DNA of 64,000 bases. It comes from Actinoplanes regularis (GTDB lineage: Bacteria; Actinomycetota; Actinomycetes; Mycobacteriales; Micromonosporaceae). The stretch spans positions 62,001 through 126,000 of the forward strand of contig NZ_FZNR01000010.1 in NCBI RefSeq assembly GCF_900188005.1, in the 5' to 3' direction. Positions 57,228 through 64,000 of this stretch are shown here, piece after piece. The position numbers were made by a program, and so were the translations under genes. The first letter of the stretch is position 1. Every line of letters begins with the position of its first letter. The notes below the pieces were generated by a model. It saw only the letters and a list, made by a program, of their open reading frames with translations, was not told where the DNA came from and did not search any database.

Positions 57228-59276
57228 ATGTATGCACTCGGTATCGATCTGGGAACCACCTACACCGCCGCTGCCGTCTGGCGCGCCGGCCACGCGGAGA
57301 TCGCCTCGCTGGGTAGCCGTTCGGCCGCCATCCCCTCGGTCGTGTTGCTGCGGGCCGACGAGACCGTCCTGACCGGAGAGAGTGCCAGCCGCAGAGGGAT
57401 CAGCGAACCGCACCGGGTCGCCCGCGAGTTCAAGCGGCGCCTGGGCGACCCGACCCCGATCCTGCTCGGCGGGGTGCCGTACTCGGCGGAGTCGCTGATG
57501 GCGCGGCTGCTGCGAGCCGTGACCGACGAGGTGTCGTCCCGCGAGGGCAGCGGGCCGGCCGCGATCTGCGTCTCGCATCCGGCGAACTGGGGACCGTACA
57601 AGACCGACCTGATGCGCCAGGTGATCCGGCTCGCCGGCATCGAGGAGCCGGTCCAGTTGATCACCGAGCCGGCGGCCGCGGCGGTCTTCTACGCCCAGCA
57701 GCAGCGGCTCCAGCCGGGCGCGACGGTCGCCGTCTACGACCTCGGCGGCGGCACCTTCGACGCGGCGGTGCTGCGCAAGACCCCGGACGGCTTCGAGTTG
57801 ATCGGTCAGCCGGAGGGGATCGAACGTCTCGGCGGCATCGACTTCGACGCGGCGATCTTCGCGCACGTCGCCGGGGCGCTCGACGGCGGCCTGGACGACC
57901 TGGACGAGGAGGACCCGGCGGTGATCGCCGCGGTCGCCCGGCTGCGGGAGGAGTGCGTGCAGGCCAAGGAGGCGCTGTCGGCCGACACCGACGCGACGAT
58001 TCCGGTGCTGCTGCCGAACCTGAGCACGGAGGTACGGCTGACCCGCTCCGAACTGGAGACGATGATCCGCCCGGTGCTGCACGGCTCGATCGAGGCGTTG
58101 CGCCGCGCGATCCGCTCGGCCGAGATGGAACCGGCCGAACTGCACTCGGTACTGCTGGTGGGCGGGTCGTCACGGATTCCGCTGGTGGCGCAGATGGTCG
58201 GTTCGGAGCTGGGACGGCCGGTGGCGGTGGACGCCCACCCCAAGCACGCGGCGGCGCTCGGCGCGGCGTGGCAGGCCAGCACCGCGGTCGCCAAGACCGG
58301 CACGGCGCCGGCGCTGCCCAGGGCGGTCGACCCGTGGGCGACGGGCGCCGCGGCGACGGTGGCGGCCGCCGGCCCTCCCCCAGGCGAACCAACCGCCGCC
58401 GAACCGGCCCTGGTTGAACCGACCGCCGCCGCTGAGCCGGCCCTTGCCGAACCGACCGCCGCCGGGCAGGGCGATGCGGGACCGGCGGCGCAGGCTGAAC
58501 CGACGATCGCCATACCGCTGCCCGAGGACACGGTCACCCAGCCGGCGCCCAGTGCGCCGGCCGCGCCACGGGCCGGCTTCGTCGGCCGCGCCGTCGCCGG
58601 GGCGGAACGGACGACCGACCAGGCCGCTTCGCCACCAGCGCCACCGTCCCGGCCCGGGAAGGGCGGCCGCACCCGTGGCCCGATCCTGGTCGCCGCGGCG
58701 GTGGCGGCGCTTCTGATCGGCGGCGCCGGAACCGCCTGGGCACTGGCCAGGTACAACGGCGATGACGACGCCGACCCTCGGGATACCGCGTCCGGCCAGC
58801 ACGGCACGCAGCACAGCCAGGCCGCGGCCGGCGTCGTCTCGGGCGCGTCGAACGCGCCGAGCACGGCCGCGAGCGCGGTTCCGGCGTACGAGCAGTGCAC
58901 CGACCAGATGAAGCAGAGCAGCACCTGGGTCTGCCTCACCTCGGCGACCATCCGGGGCGGGAAGTTCACGCTCCGGTACGAAGTGGACTGGGGCGGCGCC
59001 ACCCCGGACATCGAGACCGGCCTCCACCTGCACATCTACGGCGGCAACGGGATCAGCCCCGATGAGTCGACGATGGGCAGCCAGGCCACCGCACACGGCA
59101 AGTACTACTTCGAGGACCAGGAATTCTCGGTACGGCGGACCAGCGACCCGGACTTCGAGGCGGTCGGCGACGCCAAGTACGTGTGCGCCCGGATCGCCCG
59201 GACCGGCCACGGCCTGACGAAGGCCGCCGACGGCAGCTACCACACCGGCAACTGCATCCCGATCGACCGCGGTTGA
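57228..59276 (+). CDS. Transmembrane Hsp70-like ATPase with extracellular domain
   Basis: Protein of 682 residues. Residues 1-360 are an Hsp70-type ATPase: YALGIDLGTTYTAAAVW (phosphate 1), ITEPAAAAVFYAQQQ, VYDLGGGTFDAAVL (phosphate 2), VLLVGGSSRIPLVAQM (adenosine). The usual peptide-binding domain is absent; instead comes a Pro/Ala/Glu-rich linker with EPALAEPTAA-type repeats, then a transmembrane helix (GPILVAAAVAALLIGGAGTA, about residues 485-505) and an external domain with Cys (YEQCTDQMKQSSTWVCLTS ... YVCARIA ... GNCIPIDR). ATG 57228 follows CGGAG by about eight bases. It is located beside the IniBAC-like cluster and divergent from the acidic gene, so it may sense external state and control the GTPases. 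Confidence 0.85.
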   Translation: MYALGIDLGTTYTAAAVWRAGHAEIASLGSRSAAIPSVVLLRADETVLTGESASRRGISEPHRVAREFKRRLGDPTPILLGGVPYSAESLMARLLRAVTDEVSSREGSGPAAICVSHPANWGPYKTDLMRQVIRLAGIEEPVQLITEPAAAAVFYAQQQRLQPGATVAVYDLGGGTFDAAVLRKTPDGFELIGQPEGIERLGGIDFDAAIFAHVAGALDGGLDDLDEEDPAVIAAVARLREECVQAKEALSADTDATIPVLLPNLSTEVRLTRSELETMIRPVLHGSIEALRRAIRSAEMEPAELHSVLLVGGSSRIPLVAQMVGSELGRPVAVDAHPKHAAALGAAWQASTAVAKTGTAPALPRAVDPWATGAAATVAAAGPPPGEPTAAEPALVEPTAAAEPALAEPTAAGQGDAGPAAQAEPTIAIPLPEDTVTQPAPSAPAAPRAGFVGRAVAGAERTTDQAASPPAPPSRPGKGGRTRGPILVAAAVAALLIGGAGTAWALARYNGDDDADPRDTASGQHGTQHSQAAAGVVSGASNAPSTAASAVPAYEQCTDQMKQSSTWVCLTSATIRGGKFTLRYEVDWGGATPDIETGLHLHIYGGNGISPDESTMGSQATAHGKYYFEDQEFSVRRTSDPDFEAVGDAKYVCARIARTGHGLTKAADGSYHTGNCIPIDRG

Positions 59277-59281
59277 TTGGG

Positions 59282-59313
59282 ACGTCGCGGCGGGCACCCG
59301 CCCGCCGCGACGT
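59282..59313. terminator. Hairpin terminator after the Hsp70-like gene
   Basis: 14-bp perfect stem ACGTCGCGGCGGGC (59282-59295) / GCCCGCCGCGACGT (59300-59313) with a four-base loop, five bases past the stop. Confidence 0.85.
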
Positions 59314-59449
59314 ACGTCCCCAAATGGCTGTCTTTGAACCGCGTCTTGTCGGGCCCTTGCGGTGGCGGCCGTTCGCTCCGACGTCACGGTGACGCTCATC
59401 CGGACGCCTTCGGAGTTCGCTTCTCAGCCACAGTGGGCCTTCGTGTGGT

Positions 59450-60112
59450 TCAGGAGGTTTCCCCGCTGCGGCGTGGGGGCTGCCGACGGATCTGGTCGGT
59501 GCGGGTGGTGATGATGTCGATTTGTGCGGCCAGGTCGGGATGGTCGGGGAGGTGTTGGTGGGCCGCGGCGAGGAGATCGGGCAGGGCGGTCGCGTCGGCG
59601 TCACCGAGGGCTCGGTGCAGTTGCGTGAGGGCTCCGGTGGCGGCCTCGCCGAGATCGGTCAGGGCGGTGATCTGGCCGGCGAGCCCGCGCAGGTCGGCGG
59701 TGTTGTCGTTGGCCCATTGGGCGACGGCGCGGCGTGCGGCGCGGCGGTCGCGCTCGGCCTGCACCCGGTCGTCACGGGTGTCGCCCAGTTGGTCGGTGGG
59801 GATGGAGACGCTGCGCAGGTAGCGCCGTTCGGCGGCCTGGCGGCTGGCCACTCCCAGTGCGGGCGCGAGAGCTTGCCAGGAGACCCCGGCCGTGCGGGCG
59901 GCGGCGATCAGGACCGGCTCGAGGCCGGCCAGTTCGGTCTGCGCCCAGCGCAGCAGCACCAGGGCGTCGAGCAGTTCAGCACCGCTCACCGGCGGGCTGT
60001 CCGCGGCGGGCTGCTGAACCGCGTGCGCGGTGACGACGATCGCGGCGGTGACTACGGCGAGATCACGGTCCTCGGGCGGTGGGCCTGTGCCGGTGGCAGG
60101 TGTGTCGAGCAT
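59450..60112 (-). CDS. Hsp18-type transcriptional regulator
   Basis: Protein of 220 residues. A helical N-terminal domain (DLAVVTAAIVVTAHAVQQPA) and an HTH-like segment (LLRWAQTELAGLEPVLIAAA, VSWQALAPALGVASRQAAER) precede Arg-rich ERDRRAARRAVAQWANDNT, typical of the actinobacterial regulator found divergent from hsp18/hsp20 genes. The C-terminal half is helical with DNA-distal charged residues. It faces Hsp20 across a 119-bp spacer that holds two perfect operators. Probable repressor that loses DNA binding at high temperature; the mechanism is inferred. Confidence 0.8.
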   Translation of the reverse strand: MLDTPATGTGPPPEDRDLAVVTAAIVVTAHAVQQPAADSPPVSGAELLDALVLLRWAQTELAGLEPVLIAAARTAGVSWQALAPALGVASRQAAERRYLRSVSIPTDQLGDTRDDRVQAERDRRAARRAVAQWANDNTADLRGLAGQITALTDLGEAATGALTQLHRALGDADATALPDLLAAAHQHLPDHPDLAAQIDIITTRTDQIRRQPPRRSGETS

Positions 60113-60128
60113 CCATCCCTCTCTCCCA

Positions 60129-60173
60129 CGTCATCTTTCAGATGACGAACTGCTTGTCATCGTCGCGATGACG
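60129..60173. promoter_or_regulatory. Twin operators between the Hsp18 regulator and Hsp20
   Basis: Two perfect dyads: GTCATCT-ttc-AGATGAC (60130-60146) and GTCATCG-tcg-CGATGAC (60156-60172), with centres 26 bp apart (about 2.5 turns). Both share GTCATC/GATGAC arms, so the same dimeric regulator can bind each and two dimers could interact. Confidence 0.88.
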
Positions 60174-60231
60174 TGCTAGAAAGACGGTATCGCGCATTGA
60201 CCGTCAAGTCGAGACCGCAGGAGGTGGAACC

Positions 60232-60678
60232 ATGTTGATGCGCAGCGAACCCTTCACCGAGGTCAACCGGCTCGCCCAGCAGCTGTTCGGTGTCCCGATG
60301 ACCGGGACCTGGTCACGGCCGACGGCGATGCCCGCCGACGCGTACCGCAACGGCGACGAGTTCGTGATCGCATTCGATCTTCCCGGAGTGGACGCCGACG
60401 CGATCGACATCGACGTGGAACGCAACGTGCTGACCGTGCGCGCCGAGCGCCGCCCCATCGACCTGGGCGAGCAGGCCACGGTGCAGTTGAGCGAACGCCC
60501 GCTGGGCGTGTTCTCCCGGGAGCTTTTCCTCGGCGACGCGTTGGACACCGATCACATCGACGCCGCGTATGACAACGGCGTGCTGGTCGTACGGATCCCG
60601 ATCGCGGAGAAGGCCAAGCCTCGCAAGATCGCCGTGGCGGGGCGTGAGCACACCGAGCAAAAGGTGATCACTGGCTGA
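60232..60678 (+). CDS. Small heat-shock protein Hsp20/Hsp18
   Basis: Protein of 148 residues; ATG 60232 follows AGGAGGTGG by about seven bases. The alpha-crystallin domain spans residues ~38-130: ADAYRNGDEFVIAFDLPGVD, AIDIDVERNVLTVRAERRP, GVFSRELFLGDALDTDHIDA and AAYDNGVLVVRIPIAEKAKP with the family GVLxVxxP motif. The C-terminus has a PRKIAV anchor-type motif for oligomerisation. An ATP-independent holdase for unfolding proteins. The operators and divergent regulator control it, and a small companion gene follows. Confidence 0.93.
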   Translation: MLMRSEPFTEVNRLAQQLFGVPMTGTWSRPTAMPADAYRNGDEFVIAFDLPGVDADAIDIDVERNVLTVRAERRPIDLGEQATVQLSERPLGVFSRELFLGDALDTDHIDAAYDNGVLVVRIPIAEKAKPRKIAVAGREHTEQKVITG

Positions 60679-60731
60679 CCTGACGTCAGCTCTCTGCCCA
60701 GCAAGTCCGGATGTGGCGGGTGGTGACCGGC

Positions 60732-61028
60732 ATGACCAGCAACCCCGTAGCGCAGGCGGGCACCGCGTTGTCCCCCGAGTGGGACCGCGGCTTCGACGAA
60801 GCGTTCACCGAACTCATCAGCGGCGACCCCGATCTGGTCCGCGCCGAGTTCGACGCCATCATCGGCGCCAACTTCAACGAACCGCCCACGTCCCCGGCGC
60901 CACCCGCCCCATCCGCCGCCCGGCCGGCACCCTCCCATCCGCGACCCGGCCCCTCGCCGACATCGGCGGCCGACCACGACGGGTACCAGCCCGGCACCGT
61001 CGGCAACAACCCACGATCGCCGCCCTGA
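60732..61028 (+). CDS. Small Pro-rich protein downstream of Hsp20
   Basis: Protein of 98 residues from ATG 60732 (MTSNPVAQAGTALSPEWDRG). A helical acidic first half, FDEAFTELISGDPDLVRAEF, is followed by DAIIGANFNEPP and a Pro/Ala/Ser tail to the end. It resembles small proteins accompanying Hsp18 operons in actinobacteria; function unknown. It lies 53 bp from Hsp20 on the same strand. Confidence 0.6.
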   Translation: MTSNPVAQAGTALSPEWDRGFDEAFTELISGDPDLVRAEFDAIIGANFNEPPTSPAPPAPSAARPAPSHPRPGPSPTSAADHDGYQPGTVGNNPRSPP

Positions 61029-61202
61029 TACGCCCAGGCAAGGGACTGATCCGAACCGCGCCCCGGGGCCGCCACCAGACCGTCGGCCCCGGGGCGACAC
61101 GGCGAGGGCGGCAAGAGGGGCTGATCCGGGCGAATAGCCTGGTGTGGCTCGATGACCGGACAGCGACCGACCAAGGGGCGGCGATAGACCCGTTCAGCGA
61201 TC

Positions 61203-61589
61203 ATGGACCTCATGGAGGACCAGCAGTCGGCCGAGGGTGAGGCGAAGGTCATCACACTCTGCGGCTCAACCAGGTTCGAGGCTGAGTTCGCGGAGGTCAA
61301 CCAGCGGCTCACGATGGAAGGTTGCGTCGTGATCAGCCTCGGCATGTTCAGCCTCCCCGACCTGCCGGACTACGACTGGACAGCCGACAGCTCGAACCTG
61401 AAGGGGCGGCTCGGCAGCGTGCACCTCCAAAAGATCCGCATGGCCGACGAGGTGTACATCGTGGATCCGGGCGGCTACATAGGTGAGTCAACCCGACGGG
61501 AGATTGCCTACGCGGAGTCGCTCGGCAAGCCGGTTCGATATCTGAGTCGTGAGCGCTCGGCTCGAACGGGAGACGGTCCCCAAGAGTGA
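61203..61589 (+). CDS. Nucleoside 2-deoxyribosyltransferase-like protein
   Basis: Protein of 128 residues. After an acidic start, KVITLCGSTRFEAEFAEVNQ shows the nucleotide-binding strand and CGSTRF loop, and MADEVYIVDPGGYIGESTRR then EIAYAESLGKPVRYLS the second half of a NDT/DUF4406-like fold. The catalytic Glu of the ESTRREI segment is intact (E in REIAYAE). Likely processes a nucleoside or nucleotide, or a dCMP-type ligand; not assigned. Confidence 0.82.
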   Translation: MDLMEDQQSAEGEAKVITLCGSTRFEAEFAEVNQRLTMEGCVVISLGMFSLPDLPDYDWTADSSNLKGRLGSVHLQKIRMADEVYIVDPGGYIGESTRREIAYAESLGKPVRYLSRERSARTGDGPQE

Positions 61590-61718
61590 GTCCGGCCGGG
61601 CGGTCCGCTTATCGGCTGCGGGACCAGCGACAGCCAGCCCCGGGCACCGCGCTTCGTACCGCTCATCCCGCGAGCGTAGAACCGGCTCCAACCCGATCTT
61701 GGAGTAGCGCGACAGGCG

Positions 61719-62105
61719 CTAAGCGATCGCGACCGTCCAGTTCTCGCCGTCGGCCGAGCCGCTGCAGGCGTTGAAGGCCACCTCGCCCGCCACGCAGACC
61801 CGGAAGGTGATCCGCCGGCCCTCGACCAAGTCGTGATCGAACCGGACGGTCTCCCCCACCTCGCGCGCGCCCCACTGGGTGCCGCTGTGCGCAGTCCCGT
61901 CGGCCCCGGTGTACCGGTACTGCAGGTAGGTGCGGCCACCGCCGGCGACGAGCTTGGTCACCGCGAAGCTGTCCGCCGCGGCGTCGAAGTGCGCCTCCGC
62001 GAGCAACCTGCTGTCCGGGTCGTAGACCTGAGCGGTGGACGAAACCGCGGACGGGGCGAATCCCGTCGTCGCCGCCATCACGGCGAGCAGAACCATGCTG
62101 TTCAT
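61719..62105 (-). CDS. Secreted hypothetical protein (128 aa)
   Basis: Protein of 128 residues; ATG 62105 with CGGAGGTG upstream. An N-terminal signal sequence (MNSMVLLAVMAATTGFAPSA) with cleavage near AVSS is followed by a beta-rich domain: AQVYDPDSRLLAEAHFDAAA, AVTKLVAGGGRTYLQYRYTG, then a Cys-containing end (FRVCVAGEVAFNACSGSADG). Probably one disulfide. Family unknown; actinobacterial exported proteins of this size are often stress or wall related. Confidence 0.7.
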   Translation of the reverse strand: MNSMVLLAVMAATTGFAPSAVSSTAQVYDPDSRLLAEAHFDAAADSFAVTKLVAGGGRTYLQYRYTGADGTAHSGTQWGAREVGETVRFDHDLVEGRRITFRVCVAGEVAFNACSGSADGENWTVAIA

Positions 62106-62246
62106 TGCTGCACCTCCGCACGTTTCGGACCTCTGTTGTCGGCCAAACCCGGGGTGTAGCGATCTTGTACCCGCCCCCTGATCGGGCAAAACCCGAAACG
62201 AGATCACCGAATCCGGGACGACCGGGTCCGATCATCGCCGGCGGGC

Positions 62247-62624
62247 TCAGTCGTGGCGTTCCGACTCCGCCCGGGTCAGGCAGAACTCGTTGCCGGCCGG
62301 GTCCGCCAGGATCACCCAGCCCGCGCCGTCCGGGGTCCGGTGGTCGGCGAACAGTGTCGCACCGGCCGCGAGCAGGCGGTCGACCTCCGCGTCCCGCCCC
62401 AGGTCCGGCGATTGCAGGCAGATGTGGACGCGGTTCTTGACCTGCTTCGGCTCGGGGACGGCCTGGAAGTAGAGACGCGGGCCGCCCGGCGGTTCGATGG
62501 CCACCTCGTGGTCGCCGGGGGCGCACCCGGCCGCGATCGGGTGACCGATCACCTCGCTCCAGAAGATCGCCAGGACGTACGGATCGGCACAGTCGAACGA
62601 GACATTTCTGATGATCGAGGTCAC
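62247..62624 (-). CDS. VOC-family (glyoxalase-like) protein
   Basis: Protein of 125 residues from GTG 62624, beginning TSIIRNVSFDCADPYVLAIF. VOC motifs: FWSEVIGHPI, then GGPRLYFQAVPEPKQVKNRV, and the C-terminal GWVILADPAGNEFCLTRAE, the family ending DPxGNxFCL. In contrast to the dead paralogue at 1.2 kb this gene is intact. Likely resists a small toxic compound or binds a thiol adduct. Divergent from the FIST gene by about 95 bp. Confidence 0.83.
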   Translation of the reverse strand: MTSIIRNVSFDCADPYVLAIFWSEVIGHPIAAGCAPGDHEVAIEPPGGPRLYFQAVPEPKQVKNRVHICLQSPDLGRDAEVDRLLAAGATLFADHRTPDGAGWVILADPAGNEFCLTRAESERHD

Positions 62625-62718
62625 GATCCGTACGATAGTTCGCCCGATCGCCGCCGGTGACCCACCGCACACCCGGGCACTGCCGGGGCAGGTGCTCAAC
62701 TCGGGCGAGCGGCGGCCG

Positions 62719-63918
62719 ATGTCCACGGGTATGAGTCACGTCAGCAGCAGTGCTCGCTGGTTCGGCACGGGCCACAGCACCCTGGCCGATCCCGCCGCAG
62801 CCGGCGCCGAGGCGGCCACAGCCGCGCTCGCCGGCCGGGAGCCGGCGATCGTGTTCGTGTTCTGCTCGGTCGGCTACCACGTGCCCGAGCTGTTCGACGC
62901 GCTACGCGAGCAGGTCGGGACGGACACCGTGATCGTCGGCTGCACCACCTCGGGGCAGCTCACCGACGGCCGGGTCAGCCGGAACGGCGTGGCCATGACG
63001 GCGTGGGGCGGGGCGGGCTTCACCGTGGGTACCCGGGTGGCCCGGGCCGTGAACGACCGCCTCCGGGAGGCGGGCGCCGAGGCCGCCGCGTGCCTCTCCG
63101 GTGTCGAGGACGAGCACCGGGCGCTGCTGCTGATCGCGGACGGCCTGACCGGCAGCCATCACGACGTCGTACGCGGCGCGTTCTCCGTTGCCGGCGCCAC
63201 GATTCCCCTGGTCGGCGGCTGCGCCGGCGATGACCTGACCTACGTCCGGACCTATCAGTTCCACGGTGGCCGGGACGGCGTCCAGATCATGTCGGATGCC
63301 GTGATCGGGGTCGCGGTCGGCTCGGACCGGCCGTTGGGTGTCGGCATCGCGCACGGCTGGCAGAAGGATGGCGACGCCCTGGTCGTCACCCGCAGCCGGG
63401 ACGGCCGGGTTCTCGAGCTCGACGGCGAACCGGCCCTGGACGTGTACCTGCGCCGGCTCGGGATCGAGGAATCGGTGCTGGACGACGCGGCCGCGTTCCG
63501 GCAACTGGCGTTCCACCACCCGCTCGGCCTGTCGCGGCGCACCGGCGAGGACCTGCGGGTGATCCACGAAGCGGACCGGACCGACCGGTCCCTGCTCTGC
63601 CTCGCCGACGTTCCGCAGGGCGCGCTGGCCTGGCTGATGACGAGCGACCTCGACTCGCTGCTGGAGGGCGCCGACGAGGCGTCCGGGCAGGCCCTCGACG
63701 CGCTCGGCGGGGAGCCGGCGCTGGGCATGCTCCTCTTCGACTGCGGCGCGCGGTGGGTCAAGCTGGGCGATACCGGCGTACGGCGGGAGCTCGCCGCGAT
63801 CGGCAAGCGGCTCGGCGACGTCCCGTTCGGTGGCTTCTACACCACCGGCGAGTTCGCCCGGGTCCGCGGCGCGCTCGGCATGCACCATTTCACCCTCGTA
63901 ACACTGGCTCTGGCCTGA
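62719..63918 (+). CDS. FIST-domain sensory protein
   Basis: Protein of 399 residues (ATG 62719, or 62731). Both FIST N and C domains are present: TVIVGCTTSGQLTDGRVSRN, then LLIADGLTGSHHDVVRGAF and VPLVGGCAGDDL-like ATIPLVGGCAGDDLTYVRTY, followed by SDAVIGVAVGSDRPLGVGIA and FDCGARWVKLG. FIST proteins are cytoplasmic sensors of amino acids or small ligands that partner with kinases or phosphatases. The gene starting 10 bp after its stop is likely such a partner. A divergent VOC gene precedes it. Confidence 0.87.
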   Translation: MSTGMSHVSSSARWFGTGHSTLADPAAAGAEAATAALAGREPAIVFVFCSVGYHVPELFDALREQVGTDTVIVGCTTSGQLTDGRVSRNGVAMTAWGGAGFTVGTRVARAVNDRLREAGAEAAACLSGVEDEHRALLLIADGLTGSHHDVVRGAFSVAGATIPLVGGCAGDDLTYVRTYQFHGGRDGVQIMSDAVIGVAVGSDRPLGVGIAHGWQKDGDALVVTRSRDGRVLELDGEPALDVYLRRLGIEESVLDDAAAFRQLAFHHPLGLSRRTGEDLRVIHEADRTDRSLLCLADVPQGALAWLMTSDLDSLLEGADEASGQALDALGGEPALGMLLFDCGARWVKLGDTGVRRELAAIGKRLGDVPFGGFYTTGEFARVRGALGMHHFTLVTLALA

Positions 63919-63928
63919 GGTGACGGCG

Positions 63929-64000
63929 ATGAACCACTGGTCGACCCATCAACTCACCGAGTTCTTCGCCGCGGTCTGCGCTCCGCAGCAGGAGCACGCC
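63929..64000 (+). CDS. 5' end of a gene coupled to FIST (signalling protein expected)
   Basis: Twenty-four codons from ATG 63929 (GTG 63920 also possible): MNHWSTHQLTEFFAAVCAPQ then QEHA, cut by the window edge. The helical, charged start is typical of GAF- or PAS-containing phosphatases or kinases. Position 10 bp after FIST supports a two-gene signalling unit. Identity cannot be set. Confidence 0.4.
   Translation, partial: MNHWSTHQLTEFFAAVCAPQQEHA

Noticed and set aside
1..64000. tRNA, rRNA, replication origin and CRISPR arrays.
   Set aside because: No cloverleaf sequences, rRNA segments, DnaA-box clusters or regular repeat-spacer arrays were noticed; a tRNA scan would be needed to exclude a tRNA gene formally.

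Overview
The window is high-GC, gene-dense DNA from a filamentous actinobacterium. Several features suggest Micromonosporaceae, Actinoplanes-like, but this is inference without a search: strong G/C third-position bias, a mycothiol-type DinB enzyme, a deazaflavin (F420)-type nitroreductase, a SigJ-type ECF sigma remnant, an LPXTG surface protein and iniBAC-like genes. No rRNA, tRNA, replication origin or CRISPR array was seen.

Layout. 0-1.7 kb: end of a valine/leucine dehydrogenase, a small acidic gene, and decayed glyoxalase and ECF sigma genes. 1.7-8.7 kb: ini locus 1. Two LuxR-type regulator genes run leftward; a dynamin-like GTPase pair and an Asp/His-rich protein run rightward. 8.7-16 kb: MFS/GntR pair, DUF998, MOSC, F420-type reductase, GNAT, Nudix, and a frameshifted membrane-protein gene whose start codon lies in a perfect 17-bp inverted repeat. 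16-22.7 kb: a decayed gene pair, a mycothiol-type enzyme, GNAT, an acyltransferase, a guanidine-III riboswitch with an SMR exporter, and a MerR-PP2C fusion. 22.6-26.5 kb: a repeat-rich island with a PilZ gene, glutathione peroxidase, tandem arrays and an IS481-type remnant. 26.5-34.2 kb: Ohr/OhrR with a perfect operator, hydrolases, a 30-residue membrane ORF coupled to a TSUP permease, and a TetR/NmrA-type divergent pair. 34.2-42.8 kb: an NIS siderophore operon (two IucA/IucC synthetases and a PLP decarboxylase) beside a flavoprotein and a truncated MFS exporter, bracketed by Tn3-type transposase scraps. 42.8-49.7 kb: secreted or membrane proteins, including a metallopeptidase and an LPVTG-anchored protein. 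49.8-59.3 kb: ini locus 2, with a LuxR-type regulator, IniB-, IniA- and IniC-like proteins, an opposed acidic protein, and a membrane-anchored Hsp70-like ATPase with an external domain. 59.4-64 kb: Hsp20 with a divergent regulator and twin operators, a nucleoside-deoxyribosyltransferase-like protein, a VOC protein, a FIST sensor, and the first codons of a following gene.

The main biological system is the pair of ini-type loci. In mycobacteria iniBAC (dynamin-like IniA/IniC plus IniB, controlled by IniR) answers envelope stress. Here the module is present twice about 45 kb apart, each copy with a large LuxR-type regulator whose P-loop lysine is replaced by arginine. Locus 2 adds a transmembrane Hsp70-like protein without a recognisable substrate-binding domain. 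A membrane-remodelling envelope-stress machine with chaperone-type ATPase input is a plausible reading, but it is inference.

The second theme is genome debris. Two short interspersed repeat families (R1: four copies; R2: three copies) and other repeats sit at gene ends or beside truncated genes and transposase scraps, and in places supply stop codons.
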